A stretch of DNA of 6,943 bases from an uncultured bacterium (lineage in GTDB: Bacteria > Actinomycetota > Coriobacteriia > Coriobacteriales > Coriobacteriaceae). The notes beneath the pieces were generated by a model that worked only from the letters and a program-made list of their open reading frames with translations, did no database searches and was not told where the DNA came from. Location of the stretch: positions 1-6,943 of the forward strand of contig CAJMPE010000108.1 in NCBI GenBank assembly GCA_905215275.1. The letters run 5' to 3'. The translations under genes and the position numbers were made by a program. Shown here one piece after another: positions 1 through 5,574 of the stretch (positions are counted from its first letter, which is position 1; each line of letters opens with the position of its first letter).

Positions 1-280
1 CGGGGTCCTCCACCTGCTCACAGATGGCCACCTTGTAGCCCTTGGCGATCAGGCGGGCCACATAGCCCTCGTAGCTGTGGAAGGGCACACCGCACATGGG
101 GGCACGCTCTTCCATGCCGCACTGCTTGCCCGTCAGGGTCAGGTCCAGCTCCCGGGAGGCGGTCAGCGCATCGTCAAAGAACATCTCATAAAAGTCGCCA
201 ATGCGGTAAAACAGGATCTCGTCCTTATACTGCTTCTTGATGTCCATATACTGCTGCATCATGGGCGACAGTTCTGCCAT
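1..280 (-). CDS. mutS: DNA mismatch repair protein MutS, N-terminal fragment (runs off the window)
   Basis: MutS recognises base mismatches and small loops in newly replicated DNA and recruits MutL, using ATP. Only the first 93 codons are present; the gene continues beyond base 1. The translation begins MAELSPMMQQYMDIKKQY and continues with the mismatch-recognition domain I signature: an FYRIGDFYEMF block that includes the conserved Phe-x-Glu (FYE) which contacts the mismatch, then LDLTLTGK, a PMCGVPFHS block and GYKVAICEQVEDP. This is unmistakable MutS. The ATG at 278-280 has a purine-rich ribosome site (AGGAAAGG, 290-297) nine bases upstream. The gene lies downstream of the ylbF-family gene on the same strand, as in many Firmicutes, but a terminator-like hairpin lies between them. 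CTG/AAG/GGC-rich codon use resembles Faecalibacterium-type Clostridia and differs from the right part of the window. Confidence 0.95.
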   Translation of the reverse strand, partial: MAELSPMMQQYMDIKKQYKDEILFYRIGDFYEMFFDDALTASRELDLTLTGKQCGMEERAPMCGVPFHSYEGYVARLIAKGYKVAICEQVEDP

Positions 281-357
281 AATCGTTCACCTTTCCTGCG
301 GGCTATGCCGCTTTGCTTCTTTCCGTCGGTTTGCAGTAAGTAACTGCGAATGGAAGG

Positions 358-387
358 AAAACGCGGCCTGCGATTTGCAGCCGCGTT
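358..387 (-). terminator. Intrinsic-terminator-like hairpin after the ylbF-family gene
   Basis: Read on the minus strand, AACGCGGC pairs with GCCGCGTT. An inner TGC/GCA extension follows across a one-base bulge, giving an 11-pair stem with a five-base loop. The stem ends in a short T run (GTTTTCC). It begins 13 bases after the stop codon of the upstream gene and ends well before the mutS ribosome site. The T tract is short, so termination may be partial, which would let some transcription continue into mutS. Confidence 0.6.
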
Positions 388-400
388 CTCATTTTACCTG

Positions 401-808
401 TTAGTGGCAGCCTCCGCAGGTGGAGCAGCTGCCGGTGCAGGATTCACTGGGCTCCTGCACGGTCATGGGGTCGCCGCCGTTCATTGCGGTGTTGATGATG
501 GCATCAATGTAGTTGACCAGGTTCTCGCAGTCGCGCTTTGCCTCGTTGTAAGCAGTCATACCCTCGTCAGCCATGATCTTGCCATACAGGTCGTTGACCT
601 TGGTGTTCAGCTCGGCGATGCGCTCATCACTGCGCTCGCTCTTGCTGATCTCGTTGTTCAGATCCATGCGGGCCAGATTGAACTCCCCGATGAGATTCTG
701 CAGCTCCTCATCCTTGTCGTTTGCCTTGCGGGCCTGATCCAGAGCCAGGTAACGGGGGTCAGTCTGCAGTGCCATGGCGGCACGCTTGAACAGATCGATG
801 CAATCCAT
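401..808 (-). CDS. YlbF/YmcA-family protein with Cys-rich C-terminal tail
   Basis: A 135-residue, mostly helical and highly charged protein of the YlbF/YmcA (com_ylbF) family. In Bacillus subtilis the family members YlbF and YmcA, with YaaT, form the cytoplasmic Y-complex, which binds Fe-S clusters and acts as a specificity factor for RNase Y in mRNA processing; it also affects competence, biofilm formation and sporulation. Residues 1-110 form the family domain, with long amphipathic helices (for example LIGEFNLARMDLNNEI and IAELNTKVNDLYGKIM). The tail ends CTGSCSTCGGCH, with four Cys in eleven residues plus a terminal His, and could bind a metal or Fe-S cluster. The ATG at 806-808 is chosen; a TTG at 812-814 would add two residues but sits only four bases from the strong AAAGGAG site (819-825). 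The gene lies between miaB and mutS, the position of ymcA in B. subtilis, so it is probably the YmcA-type paralogue. Assignment to the family is firmer than the choice of paralogue. Confidence 0.85.
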   Translation of the reverse strand: MDCIDLFKRAAMALQTDPRYLALDQARKANDKDEELQNLIGEFNLARMDLNNEISKSERSDERIAELNTKVNDLYGKIMADEGMTAYNEAKRDCENLVNYIDAIINTAMNGGDPMTVQEPSESCTGSCSTCGGCH

Positions 809-818
809 AATCAAAAAT

Positions 819-825
819 CTCCTTT
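819..825 (-). promoter_or_regulatory. Ribosome binding site of the ylbF-family gene
   Basis: AAAGGAG on the minus strand, ten bases before the ATG at 808 and four before an in-frame TTG at 814. The spacing favours the ATG. This is one of the strongest Shine-Dalgarno sequences in the window. Confidence 0.7.
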
Positions 826-877
826 GATGTGTTTGTTTTTATAGTTACATTATCATTGGGGCCGGTGTGCCCCGGGA

Positions 878-2224
878 TCACGTTTCCAGTTCGCCCAGCA
901 GGACAGTGGCGCGGGCACCGGTCAGGTGCACCTGTGCGTAGCTGCCCATCAGGGCGGGGTCTGCGGCAAACTCCACGGTCAGGTTGTTGTCCAACCGGCC
1001 GGAGAGGGTGCCGTCGCTGCGGCCATAGCCTTCCACCAGCACCCGGACAGTCTGGCCCACCTGCTGCCGGACCAGATCCATTGCGATCTCGTCCTGCACC
1101 TTGAGCAGACGGGTCATCCGGTCGGTTTTCTCCGCGCGGGGGGTGGGGTCGGGCATTTCTGCTGCCTTGGTCCCGGTGCGCTTGGAGTAGATAAAGGTGA
1201 ACAGCTGCATGTAGCCGACTTTCTTCACCAGTTCCAGCGTGCCCTGGAAATCCTCCTCCGTTTCCCCGGGGAAGCCCACGATGATATCCGTGCTCAGGGT
1301 GATATCCGGCATTGCCGCTCTTGCCTTGCGCACCAGCTCCATGTAGGATTCCTTTGTATAATGGCGGTTCATGCGGCGCAGAATTTCATCACTGCCGCTC
1401 TGCACAGGCAGATGCAGATATTTACATACCTTATCACAATCCGCCATTGCCTGTATCAGCTCATCGGACAAATCCTTCGGGTGAGAGGTCATGAAACGAA
1501 TCCGTTCAATCCCCTCCACCTCGTTCACCATCCGCAGAAGCTCTGCAAAGGAAACGGGTGTTTCCAGATTTTTGCCATAGGAGTTTACATTCTGCCCTAA
1601 AAGCATAACCTCCTTCACGCCGTCCGCCGCAAGCCTTCTTACCTCCGCGAGGATATCCTCAGGGGTACGGCTGCGCTCTCTGCCGCGCACATACGGCACG
1701 ATGCAGTAGGTGCAGAAATTGTTGCAGCCCGTCATGATGGGGACCCAGGCGTGATACTGGGTCTCACGATGCCACGGCATGCTCATCGCATCCGTGTCCT
1801 CGTGCTCATTGGTGCGAATATGGCGCTTGCCGTCCAAAAATGCCTCGGCAATGAGCTCGGCCACATGCGCGATGGAATGCGTGCCAAAGATAACATTGAC
1901 GTTATCGACATTGGTGAGCAGACCCTCGCCGTCACGCTGCGCAATGCAGCCGCCCACGGCGACCACGCGCTTACCCGAGGGCGAAGGCGGGAGGCTCTTA
2001 CAAGAGTTGCACTGACCGTACAGACGGGTGTCAGCGGCCTCACGAACGCAGCACGTCATGAACACGACAATGTCAGCATGCTCCGGATCGAGCGCCATGA
2101 GGCAGCCATACGAGTCGAGCAGGCCACTCACGCGCTCGGAGTCGTGCTGATTCATCTGGCAGCCAAAGGTGCGGATGAAGTAGGTTTTACCGGCAAGAAT
2201 ATCGCGTACGGAACCCTGGTCCAT
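878..2224 (-). CDS. miaB: tRNA-2-methylthio-N6-dimethylallyladenosine synthase MiaB (likely mosaic sequence)
   Basis: MiaB is a radical-SAM methylthiotransferase that converts i6A37 to ms2i6A37 in tRNAs reading UNN codons, which improves decoding fidelity. The product is 448 residues, normal for the family. The N-terminal UPF0004 domain has cluster cysteines C22 (FGCQMN), C58 (MTCCVRE) and C93 (GGCIAQ). The radical-SAM CxxxCxxC motif is C167-C171-C174 (CNNFCTYC), followed by PYVRGRERSR. Conserved LGQNVNSYG, SHPKD, HLPVQSGS and DIIVGFPGETEEDF blocks follow, and a C-terminal TRAM domain covers about 380-445. The ATG at 2224 has AGGA nine bases upstream (2234-2237); a TTG at 2275 would add 17 residues without a good ribosome site. 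All key residues are present and the frame is open. Codon style changes twice, near 1740 and near 1260: Collinsella-like at the N-terminus, AGA/AGG/TTA-rich Clostridia-like in the middle, and Faecalibacterium-like at the C-terminus. The gene as written may therefore not exist in one organism. Confidence 0.93.
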   Translation of the reverse strand: MDQGSVRDILAGKTYFIRTFGCQMNQHDSERVSGLLDSYGCLMALDPEHADIVVFMTCCVREAADTRLYGQCNSCKSLPPSPSGKRVVAVGGCIAQRDGEGLLTNVDNVNVIFGTHSIAHVAELIAEAFLDGKRHIRTNEHEDTDAMSMPWHRETQYHAWVPIMTGCNNFCTYCIVPYVRGRERSRTPEDILAEVRRLAADGVKEVMLLGQNVNSYGKNLETPVSFAELLRMVNEVEGIERIRFMTSHPKDLSDELIQAMADCDKVCKYLHLPVQSGSDEILRRMNRHYTKESYMELVRKARAAMPDITLSTDIIVGFPGETEEDFQGTLELVKKVGYMQLFTFIYSKRTGTKAAEMPDPTPRAEKTDRMTRLLKVQDEIAMDLVRQQVGQTVRVLVEGYGRSDGTLSGRLDNNLTVEFAADPALMGSYAQVHLTGARATVLLGELET

Positions 2225-2270
2225 GTGTAAAAGTCCTAACGAGGTGGAATAGGCGGAATCAAAGAGGGCG

Positions 2271-2294
2271 GGCAAAGAGTAAAAACTCTATGCC
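2271..2294 (-). other. Hairpin at the spoVS stop codon (spoVS-miaB junction)
   Basis: On the minus strand GGCA-T-AGAGT pairs with ACTCT-T-TGCC around a TTTT loop: nine pairs with one T-T mismatch in the middle. The arm on the spoVS side contains the spoVS stop codon (TAG, 2288-2290). No T run follows (the next bases are CGCCC), so it does not look like a normal intrinsic terminator. It may protect the 3' end of a processed spoVS message or modulate read-through into miaB. This is read from pairing alone. Confidence 0.45.
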
Positions 2295-2605
2295 ACAGGC
2301 TTAACGTCGTCCATCACAACGTTATCCATAGCAGCTCGATTAATCTGATGAACGTAAATAGAAAGACGGATGGCCGTGCGCGACTCCCCGTTGATGAGGA
2401 TGTCGGAGAACACCGGCGCGCAGGAGATATCAAACCCGGTCGGAATCAAAAATCCGCGTGCAATGGCCGCAGCCTTAATGGCCTGGTTGACGGCGCCCGC
2501 GCCGACACACTGAATATTGACGGGAACACCATCTTTGACCATGCCGGCAATGGCGCCGGCAACGGACGCGGGCGACGATTTGCTTGATACCTTCAGGCAA
2601 TCCAT
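2288..2605 (-). CDS. spoVS: SpoVS-family (stage V sporulation protein S-like) regulator
   Basis: A small protein of 105 residues with the SpoVS fold. Residues 1-82 align with the family core: LKVSSKSSPASVAGAIAG, then IQCVGAGAVNQAIKAAAIARGF, then an acidic stretch and ING-E-RTAIRL. The family is related to Alba-like nucleic-acid-binding folds. In B. subtilis SpoVS affects septation and spore coat assembly, but it is widespread in non-sporulating bacteria, where its role is unclear. Canonical SpoVS is about 86 residues; this one has roughly 20 extra C-terminal residues (from YVHQINRAAM to the end), rich in Asp, Met and Val. The ATG at 2603-2605 is chosen because AGGAG (2613-2617) sits seven bases upstream and the conserved sequence begins just after it; an upstream extension to 2644 (first residues MQLKRTFKRRSFF) has no family support. 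The gene lies 74 bp after the GHKL-protein gene and 63 bp before miaB. Confidence 0.92.
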   Translation of the reverse strand: MDCLKVSSKSSPASVAGAIAGMVKDGVPVNIQCVGAGAVNQAIKAAAIARGFLIPTGFDISCAPVFSDILINGESRTAIRLSIYVHQINRAAMDNVVMDDVKPVA

Positions 2606-2619
2606 GAAGAAACTCCTGC

Positions 2620-2639
2620 GTTTAAAAGTACGTTTTAAC
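2620..2639. repeat. Imperfect 20-bp palindrome just upstream of the spoVS ribosome site
   Basis: The sequence GTTTAAAAGTACGTTTTAAC is identical to its own reverse complement at 16 of 20 positions and is centred on GTAC. It ends two bases before the spoVS Shine-Dalgarno sequence. It could be an operator for a dimeric repressor or a weak RNA hairpin that gates ribosome access. I see no clear promoter elements around it. Confidence 0.35.
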
Positions 2640-2679
2640 TGCAATAACTGTATCGTACCGAACGGACTCGGTAAAGATG

Positions 2680-3765
2680 CTATTCCTCTTTCGCAAGATC
2701 GAACGTCACGGTAATACGATCACGCGAAACACGAATCTTGGGGTCGCCGCAAAGGTTGAGATAGTACCGCGATGCAAGATCGTTAAAGTCGCGCTCCACG
2801 GCTCGCGAGAACTGCGCCATGTCGTCCTTGGCAATACGCAGTCCGCGACGATCCTTGGCAAGATCAACCGGAGCAGACGCATGTGAGGACGAATCGCGCT
2901 CGCGTAGCAGACGTGCGGTCACACCGCGAACGGGCTTAATCTGGCCCGCCAAGATTCGATGCGCCGTACGCTCGGACATCTCAAGGCCCAAACCCGCACA
3001 GATACGGATAAAGTCTTCCGCGTCCGAAGCAAGACCAAGACGATCGACCACGGGAAGCTCGGCTTCGTCATCGATAAACAAAAGAAGAGAAGCATCGAGA
3101 CGGCTGGAGGCCTGAGCATGCAGCGTCGCGGCAATCTCGGAGGGAGACCCCAGATAGACATCGCAGGCGCGCAGCTCCTCGAGGGCAAACTCACAGGCGG
3201 CACGAATGATGTTGTGAGGGCCACGGGCGCAGACATAATGACCGTCCTCGTCCTTCACGGCCTGAGGCCAGCTGGACTGATCGGCGCGCTCGCCAAGGCG
3301 GTCGGTAGCGACGCTCACCTTAAAGACCGAGCCGAGGTCAACATCCGACGCGACAACGCGTGCCTCGTCGGTGTTCTGCTTAATCGAGAACAAAGCCATG
3401 CCTCGACCGTGAACGCCCCAACGATCCATCTTCATGCTCTCGAGCTTAGAGGTAACGCGGGCATCGAAGATGCGCTCCTGCATATCCTGCGGCACGCCCG
3501 ACCCGTTATCCAGAAAGACGAGCGTACGGACGCCATCTTCCTTGGTCGTAGCGAGATAGACCTTGTCGGCACCGGCATCACGCGCGTTGCGCAGCATTTC
3601 GATGACAATATCCTCGACATGCTGGATGTCGTGCTTTGCCTGGCGCCGCTCGGCCTCCGAAACGCGGAGGCGGACATACCCCTCGCCAAGGTTCTCCTCG
3701 ACGCGAAGGTTGCCCTCCCCCGACATCGACGCGATAAATGAGATGAGCTCGTTCGCGTCGTTCAT
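2680..3765 (-). CDS. GHKL-type ATP-binding protein of unknown function
   Basis: A 361-residue protein with an ATPase domain of the GHKL superfamily (gyrase B/Hsp90/histidine kinase/MutL). The Bergerat-fold motifs are all visible: the N box at about 51-67 (E56xxxN60, EMLRNARDAGAD), the G1 box D86-N87-G88-S89-G90, and the G2 box at about 117-123 (GVHGRGM). I see no histidine-phosphorylation (DHp) helix, receiver domain, signal peptide or membrane segment, so it is probably a cytoplasmic ATPase and not a sensor kinase. The C-terminal 200 residues (from about 160) match no domain I recognise. They include EEL and LLLFIDDEAELPV stretches and an Arg-rich part near 280-311, which might contact nucleic acid. 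The ATG at 3763-3765 is one base from the rny stop and has no good Shine-Dalgarno sequence, which points to translation coupled to rny. A role linked to RNase Y is inferred from position only. MutL-like or Hsp90-like activities are not supported by overall length or layout. Confidence 0.85.
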   Translation of the reverse strand: MNDANELISFIASMSGEGNLRVEENLGEGYVRLRVSEAERRQAKHDIQHVEDIVIEMLRNARDAGADKVYLATTKEDGVRTLVFLDNGSGVPQDMQERIFDARVTSKLESMKMDRWGVHGRGMALFSIKQNTDEARVVASDVDLGSVFKVSVATDRLGERADQSSWPQAVKDEDGHYVCARGPHNIIRAACEFALEELRACDVYLGSPSEIAATLHAQASSRLDASLLLFIDDEAELPVVDRLGLASDAEDFIRICAGLGLEMSERTAHRILAGQIKPVRGVTARLLRERDSSSHASAPVDLAKDRRGLRIAKDDMAQFSRAVERDFNDLASRYYLNLCGDPKIRVSRDRITVTFDLAKEE

Positions 3766-3766
3766 G

Positions 3767-5317
3767 TTATTTAGCGATATCGACAGCGCGACTCTCGCGA
3801 ATCACGACGACGCGCACCTGACCGGGATACTCCATCTCTTCCTCGATCTGATGGGCGATGTCATGAGCCAGGACCGTGGACTGAGCGTCGGAAATCTTGT
3901 CCGGCTGAACCATGACGTGAACCTCGCGACCAGCCTGCATGGCATAGGTACGCTCGACGCCGTCATGGGAGTTGGCGATCTCCTCGAGCTTCTCAAGGCG
4001 TTTGATGTAATTCTCGGCCGATTCGCGACGGGCACCGGGGCGAGAGGCAGAAACGGCATCGGCAGCCTGGACCAGAACATCGAGCACCGTGTTGGGGTCG
4101 ACGTCGGCGTGATGGGCCTCGATAGCGTGAACGATAACGGGCTTCTCGCCATAGCGACGGGCGAGCTCGGCGCCGATAACGGCATGCGGACCCTCGACGT
4201 CATGGTCGATAGCCTTACCAAGATCGTGCAGCAGGCCGGCACGCTTGGCGGTCACAACGTCCAGGCCAAGCTCGGAAGCCATCACGCCGCACAGGTCGGA
4301 AACCTCGAGGGAATGCTGGAGCACGTTCTGGCCAAACGAGGTGCGGTAGCGCAGAGCGCCCAGGGTCTTAACGATCTCGGGATGCAGATCGTGGATACCG
4401 GTATCGAAGGCAGCCTGTTCGCCAGCCTCGCGCACGCGCTGCTGAACCAAGTCGGCGGCCTTGTGATACATCTCCTCGATGCGGGCGGGGTGAATGCGGC
4501 CGTCAGCAATAAGGTTCTCAAGGGCGACGCGGGCGGTCTCGCGACGGACCGGATCGAAGCTCGAAAGCACGACGGTCTCAGGCGTATCATCGATCACGAG
4601 GTTGACGCCGGAAACCTGCTCGAAGGTGCGGATGTTGCGACCCTCGCGGCCGATGATGCGACCCTTGAGGTCATCGGAAGGAATGTGCACAGAGGTAACG
4701 GTAACCTCGGCGGTGTGGTCGGCGGCGCAGCGCTGAATCGCCAGGGACAAGATCTCCTGAGCGGTCTTGTGGCACTCGGCGCGAACCTGCTGCTCGGACT
4801 CACGGATGATCGTGGCGGCCTCGTGGGTAACCTCGCCGCGAACCTTGTCGAGGAGCTCCTTGTGAGCGTCCTCGCGGGTCAGGTCGGCGATGCGCTCGAG
4901 CTCCGAAGTCTGCTTGGCGCAGAGCTCCTCAAGCTCGCGGGAGCGCTTCTCAACCTGGCCAGCCTGGCTGGACAGCTGATGCTCGCGCTTGTCGAGGGCA
5001 TCGTTGCGGCGATCGAGGGACTCCTCGCGCTGCATCACACGGTTCTCGAGCGTACGAATCTCGCTCTTACGCTGCTTGTCCTCGGCCTCGGCAGCCTGCT
5101 TATTCTTGATGATCTCTTCCTTTGCCTCAAGCAGAGCCTCTTTTTTGAGGGTCTCGGCCTGACGCTTTGCATCACCGATTAGGGACTCAGCCTGTGCGTG
5201 AGCCGACTGGATCTTTTCGTCGGCCTCGTGAAGACTACCCTGCTTGGCGGTGCGCATGTAGGCAATGGCGGCGATGGCACCCAAAACGATGCCAACGAGC
5301 GCTGCGATAATAGGCAT
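3767..5317 (-). CDS. rny: Ribonuclease Y
   Basis: RNase Y is a membrane-anchored endoribonuclease that starts mRNA decay, cutting single-stranded AU-rich sites; in Gram-positive bacteria it organises the degradosome. The product is 516 residues, the usual family length. One N-terminal membrane segment (about 1-21, MPIIAALVGIVLGAIAAIAY) is followed by a long charged coiled coil (about 28-195). A KH RNA-binding domain comes next (about 205-270) with the GxxG loop IGREGRNIRTFE. The HD metal-dependent phosphohydrolase domain covers about 330-425: H335, the H364-D365 pair in LLHDLGKAIDHD, EAHH at 400-403, and D420. The C-terminal region ends with the conserved HQIEEEMEYPGQVRVVVIRE. The ATG at 5315-5317 is chosen because AAGGAG (5323-5328) lies five bases upstream; the GTG at 5321-5323 would overlap that site. 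Transcription probably starts from the promoter at 5484-5512. The next gene begins one base after the stop codon. Confidence 0.97.
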   Translation of the reverse strand: MPIIAALVGIVLGAIAAIAYMRTAKQGSLHEADEKIQSAHAQAESLIGDAKRQAETLKKEALLEAKEEIIKNKQAAEAEDKQRKSEIRTLENRVMQREESLDRRNDALDKREHQLSSQAGQVEKRSRELEELCAKQTSELERIADLTREDAHKELLDKVRGEVTHEAATIIRESEQQVRAECHKTAQEILSLAIQRCAADHTAEVTVTSVHIPSDDLKGRIIGREGRNIRTFEQVSGVNLVIDDTPETVVLSSFDPVRRETARVALENLIADGRIHPARIEEMYHKAADLVQQRVREAGEQAAFDTGIHDLHPEIVKTLGALRYRTSFGQNVLQHSLEVSDLCGVMASELGLDVVTAKRAGLLHDLGKAIDHDVEGPHAVIGAELARRYGEKPVIVHAIEAHHADVDPNTVLDVLVQAADAVSASRPGARRESAENYIKRLEKLEEIANSHDGVERTYAMQAGREVHVMVQPDKISDAQSTVLAHDIAHQIEEEMEYPGQVRVVVIRESRAVDIAK

Positions 5318-5322
5318 GCTCA

Positions 5323-5328
5323 CTCCTT
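5323..5328 (-). promoter_or_regulatory. Ribosome binding site that fixes the rny start
   Basis: AAGGAG on the minus strand, five bases before the ATG at 5317. An in-frame GTG at 5321-5323 overlaps this site and so cannot be the start served by it. Confidence 0.75.
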
Positions 5329-5352
5329 TTTATGGATTCGTTACACAACAAA

Positions 5353-5378
5353 GCGAACCGTCCTTGCGAACGGCTCGC
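5353..5378 (-). terminator. Terminator-like GNRA hairpin in the rny leader (possible attenuator)
   Basis: In the minus-strand RNA, GCGAGCCGTTC pairs with GGACGGTTCGC over eleven consecutive pairs (two G-U) around a GCAA tetraloop. The next ten bases are TTTGTTGTGT, a loose U-rich tail. The hairpin is 35 bases upstream of the rny ATG and downstream of the promoter at 5484-5512, so every rny transcript from that promoter must pass through it. It may be a partial terminator for recA-recX, an attenuator, or a structure through which RNase Y controls its own message. The T tract is imperfect, so efficient termination is uncertain. Confidence 0.5.
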
Positions 5379-5439
5379 GACATTTGAGTAATATGGGCGC
5401 AGCTTATGCGGGTCGGATACAGATAAACATATAAACAAA

Positions 5440-5454
5440 CTCATCAAAGATGAG
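5440..5454 (-). other. Small leader hairpin upstream of rny
   Basis: On the minus strand CTCATC and GATGAG form a six-pair stem with a TTT loop, followed by TTTGTTTATA. The stem is short and only half GC, so by itself it is a weak structure. It lies about 20-40 bases into the predicted rny leader. Confidence 0.3.
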
Positions 5455-5472
5455 CACATATCACAAAGCAAA

Positions 5473-5511
5473 TGACAGTGTTTATCGTACGTTGAACCGT
5501 AACAACTGTCA
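5473..5511. repeat. Inverted repeat bracketing the rny promoter
   Basis: TGACAGT at 5473-5479 and its exact complement ACTGTCA at 5505-5511 are spaced 32 bp centre to centre, about three helical turns. One arm overlaps the -35 box and the other the predicted start site, as expected of an operator. A 7-bp match of this sort can also arise by chance. Confidence 0.3.
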
Positions 5512-5512
5512 A
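5484..5512 (-). promoter_or_regulatory. Predicted sigma-A promoter for rny
   Basis: On the minus strand there is a perfect -35 hexamer TTGACA (5507-5512), a 17-base spacer, and a -10 hexamer TACGAT (5484-5489; two mismatches from TATAAT but with the key first TA and last T). Transcription should begin near 5476-5478, giving a leader of about 160 bases before rny. It is the best promoter match I found in the window and lies in the largest intergenic gap, downstream of recX. A 7-bp inverted repeat (5473-5479 and 5505-5511) overlaps the -35 element and the start site. Confidence 0.75.
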
Positions 5513-5574
5513 ATAAATGGACCCGGTACGGCGACTAAAACGCGGTGAACGGCGGGTACGCAAACCACATGTGT

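Noticed and set aside
350..844. Plus-strand open frame of 164 codons opposite the ylbF-family gene
   Set aside because: It covers the antisense of a clear family protein and a terminator hairpin. Its hydrophobic translation comes from the complement of charged helices.
829..877. Promoter or terminator between miaB and the ylbF-family gene
   Set aside because: A TATAAA and a GGGGC/GCCCC stem are present on the minus strand, but the first has no suitable -35 element and the second has no T run.
2225..2275. Longer MiaB form starting at TTG 2275
   Set aside because: It has no Shine-Dalgarno sequence and its start falls in the spoVS-miaB hairpin. The ATG at 2224 has AGGA at proper spacing and agrees with the family start.
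2656..2673. Hairpin TACCGA/TCGGTA after the GHKL-protein gene
   Set aside because: It is a six-pair stem with a six-base loop and no following T tract, which could easily occur by chance in a 74-bp gap.
2959..3741. Plus-strand open frame of 260 codons opposite the GHKL-protein gene
   Set aside because: It is antisense to a gene with intact ATP-binding motifs, and no family is recognisable in its translation.
3563..5182. Plus-strand open frame of 539 codons opposite rny
   Set aside because: It is the mirror of the rny coding strand in a GC-rich gene. The translation is low-complexity (Leu, Gly, Val and Ala rich), has no recognisable domain, and its start lies inside the opposite gene with no ribosome site.
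5513..5574. Terminator directly after recX
   Set aside because: Only a 5-bp ACCCG/CGGGT match with a 26-base loop and no T run is visible, too weak to call.
5324..5574. SOS (LexA) box near rny
   Set aside because: Several GAAC and GTTC words occur, but none form a properly spaced GAAC-N4-GTTC site; they belong to the leader hairpin or are isolated.
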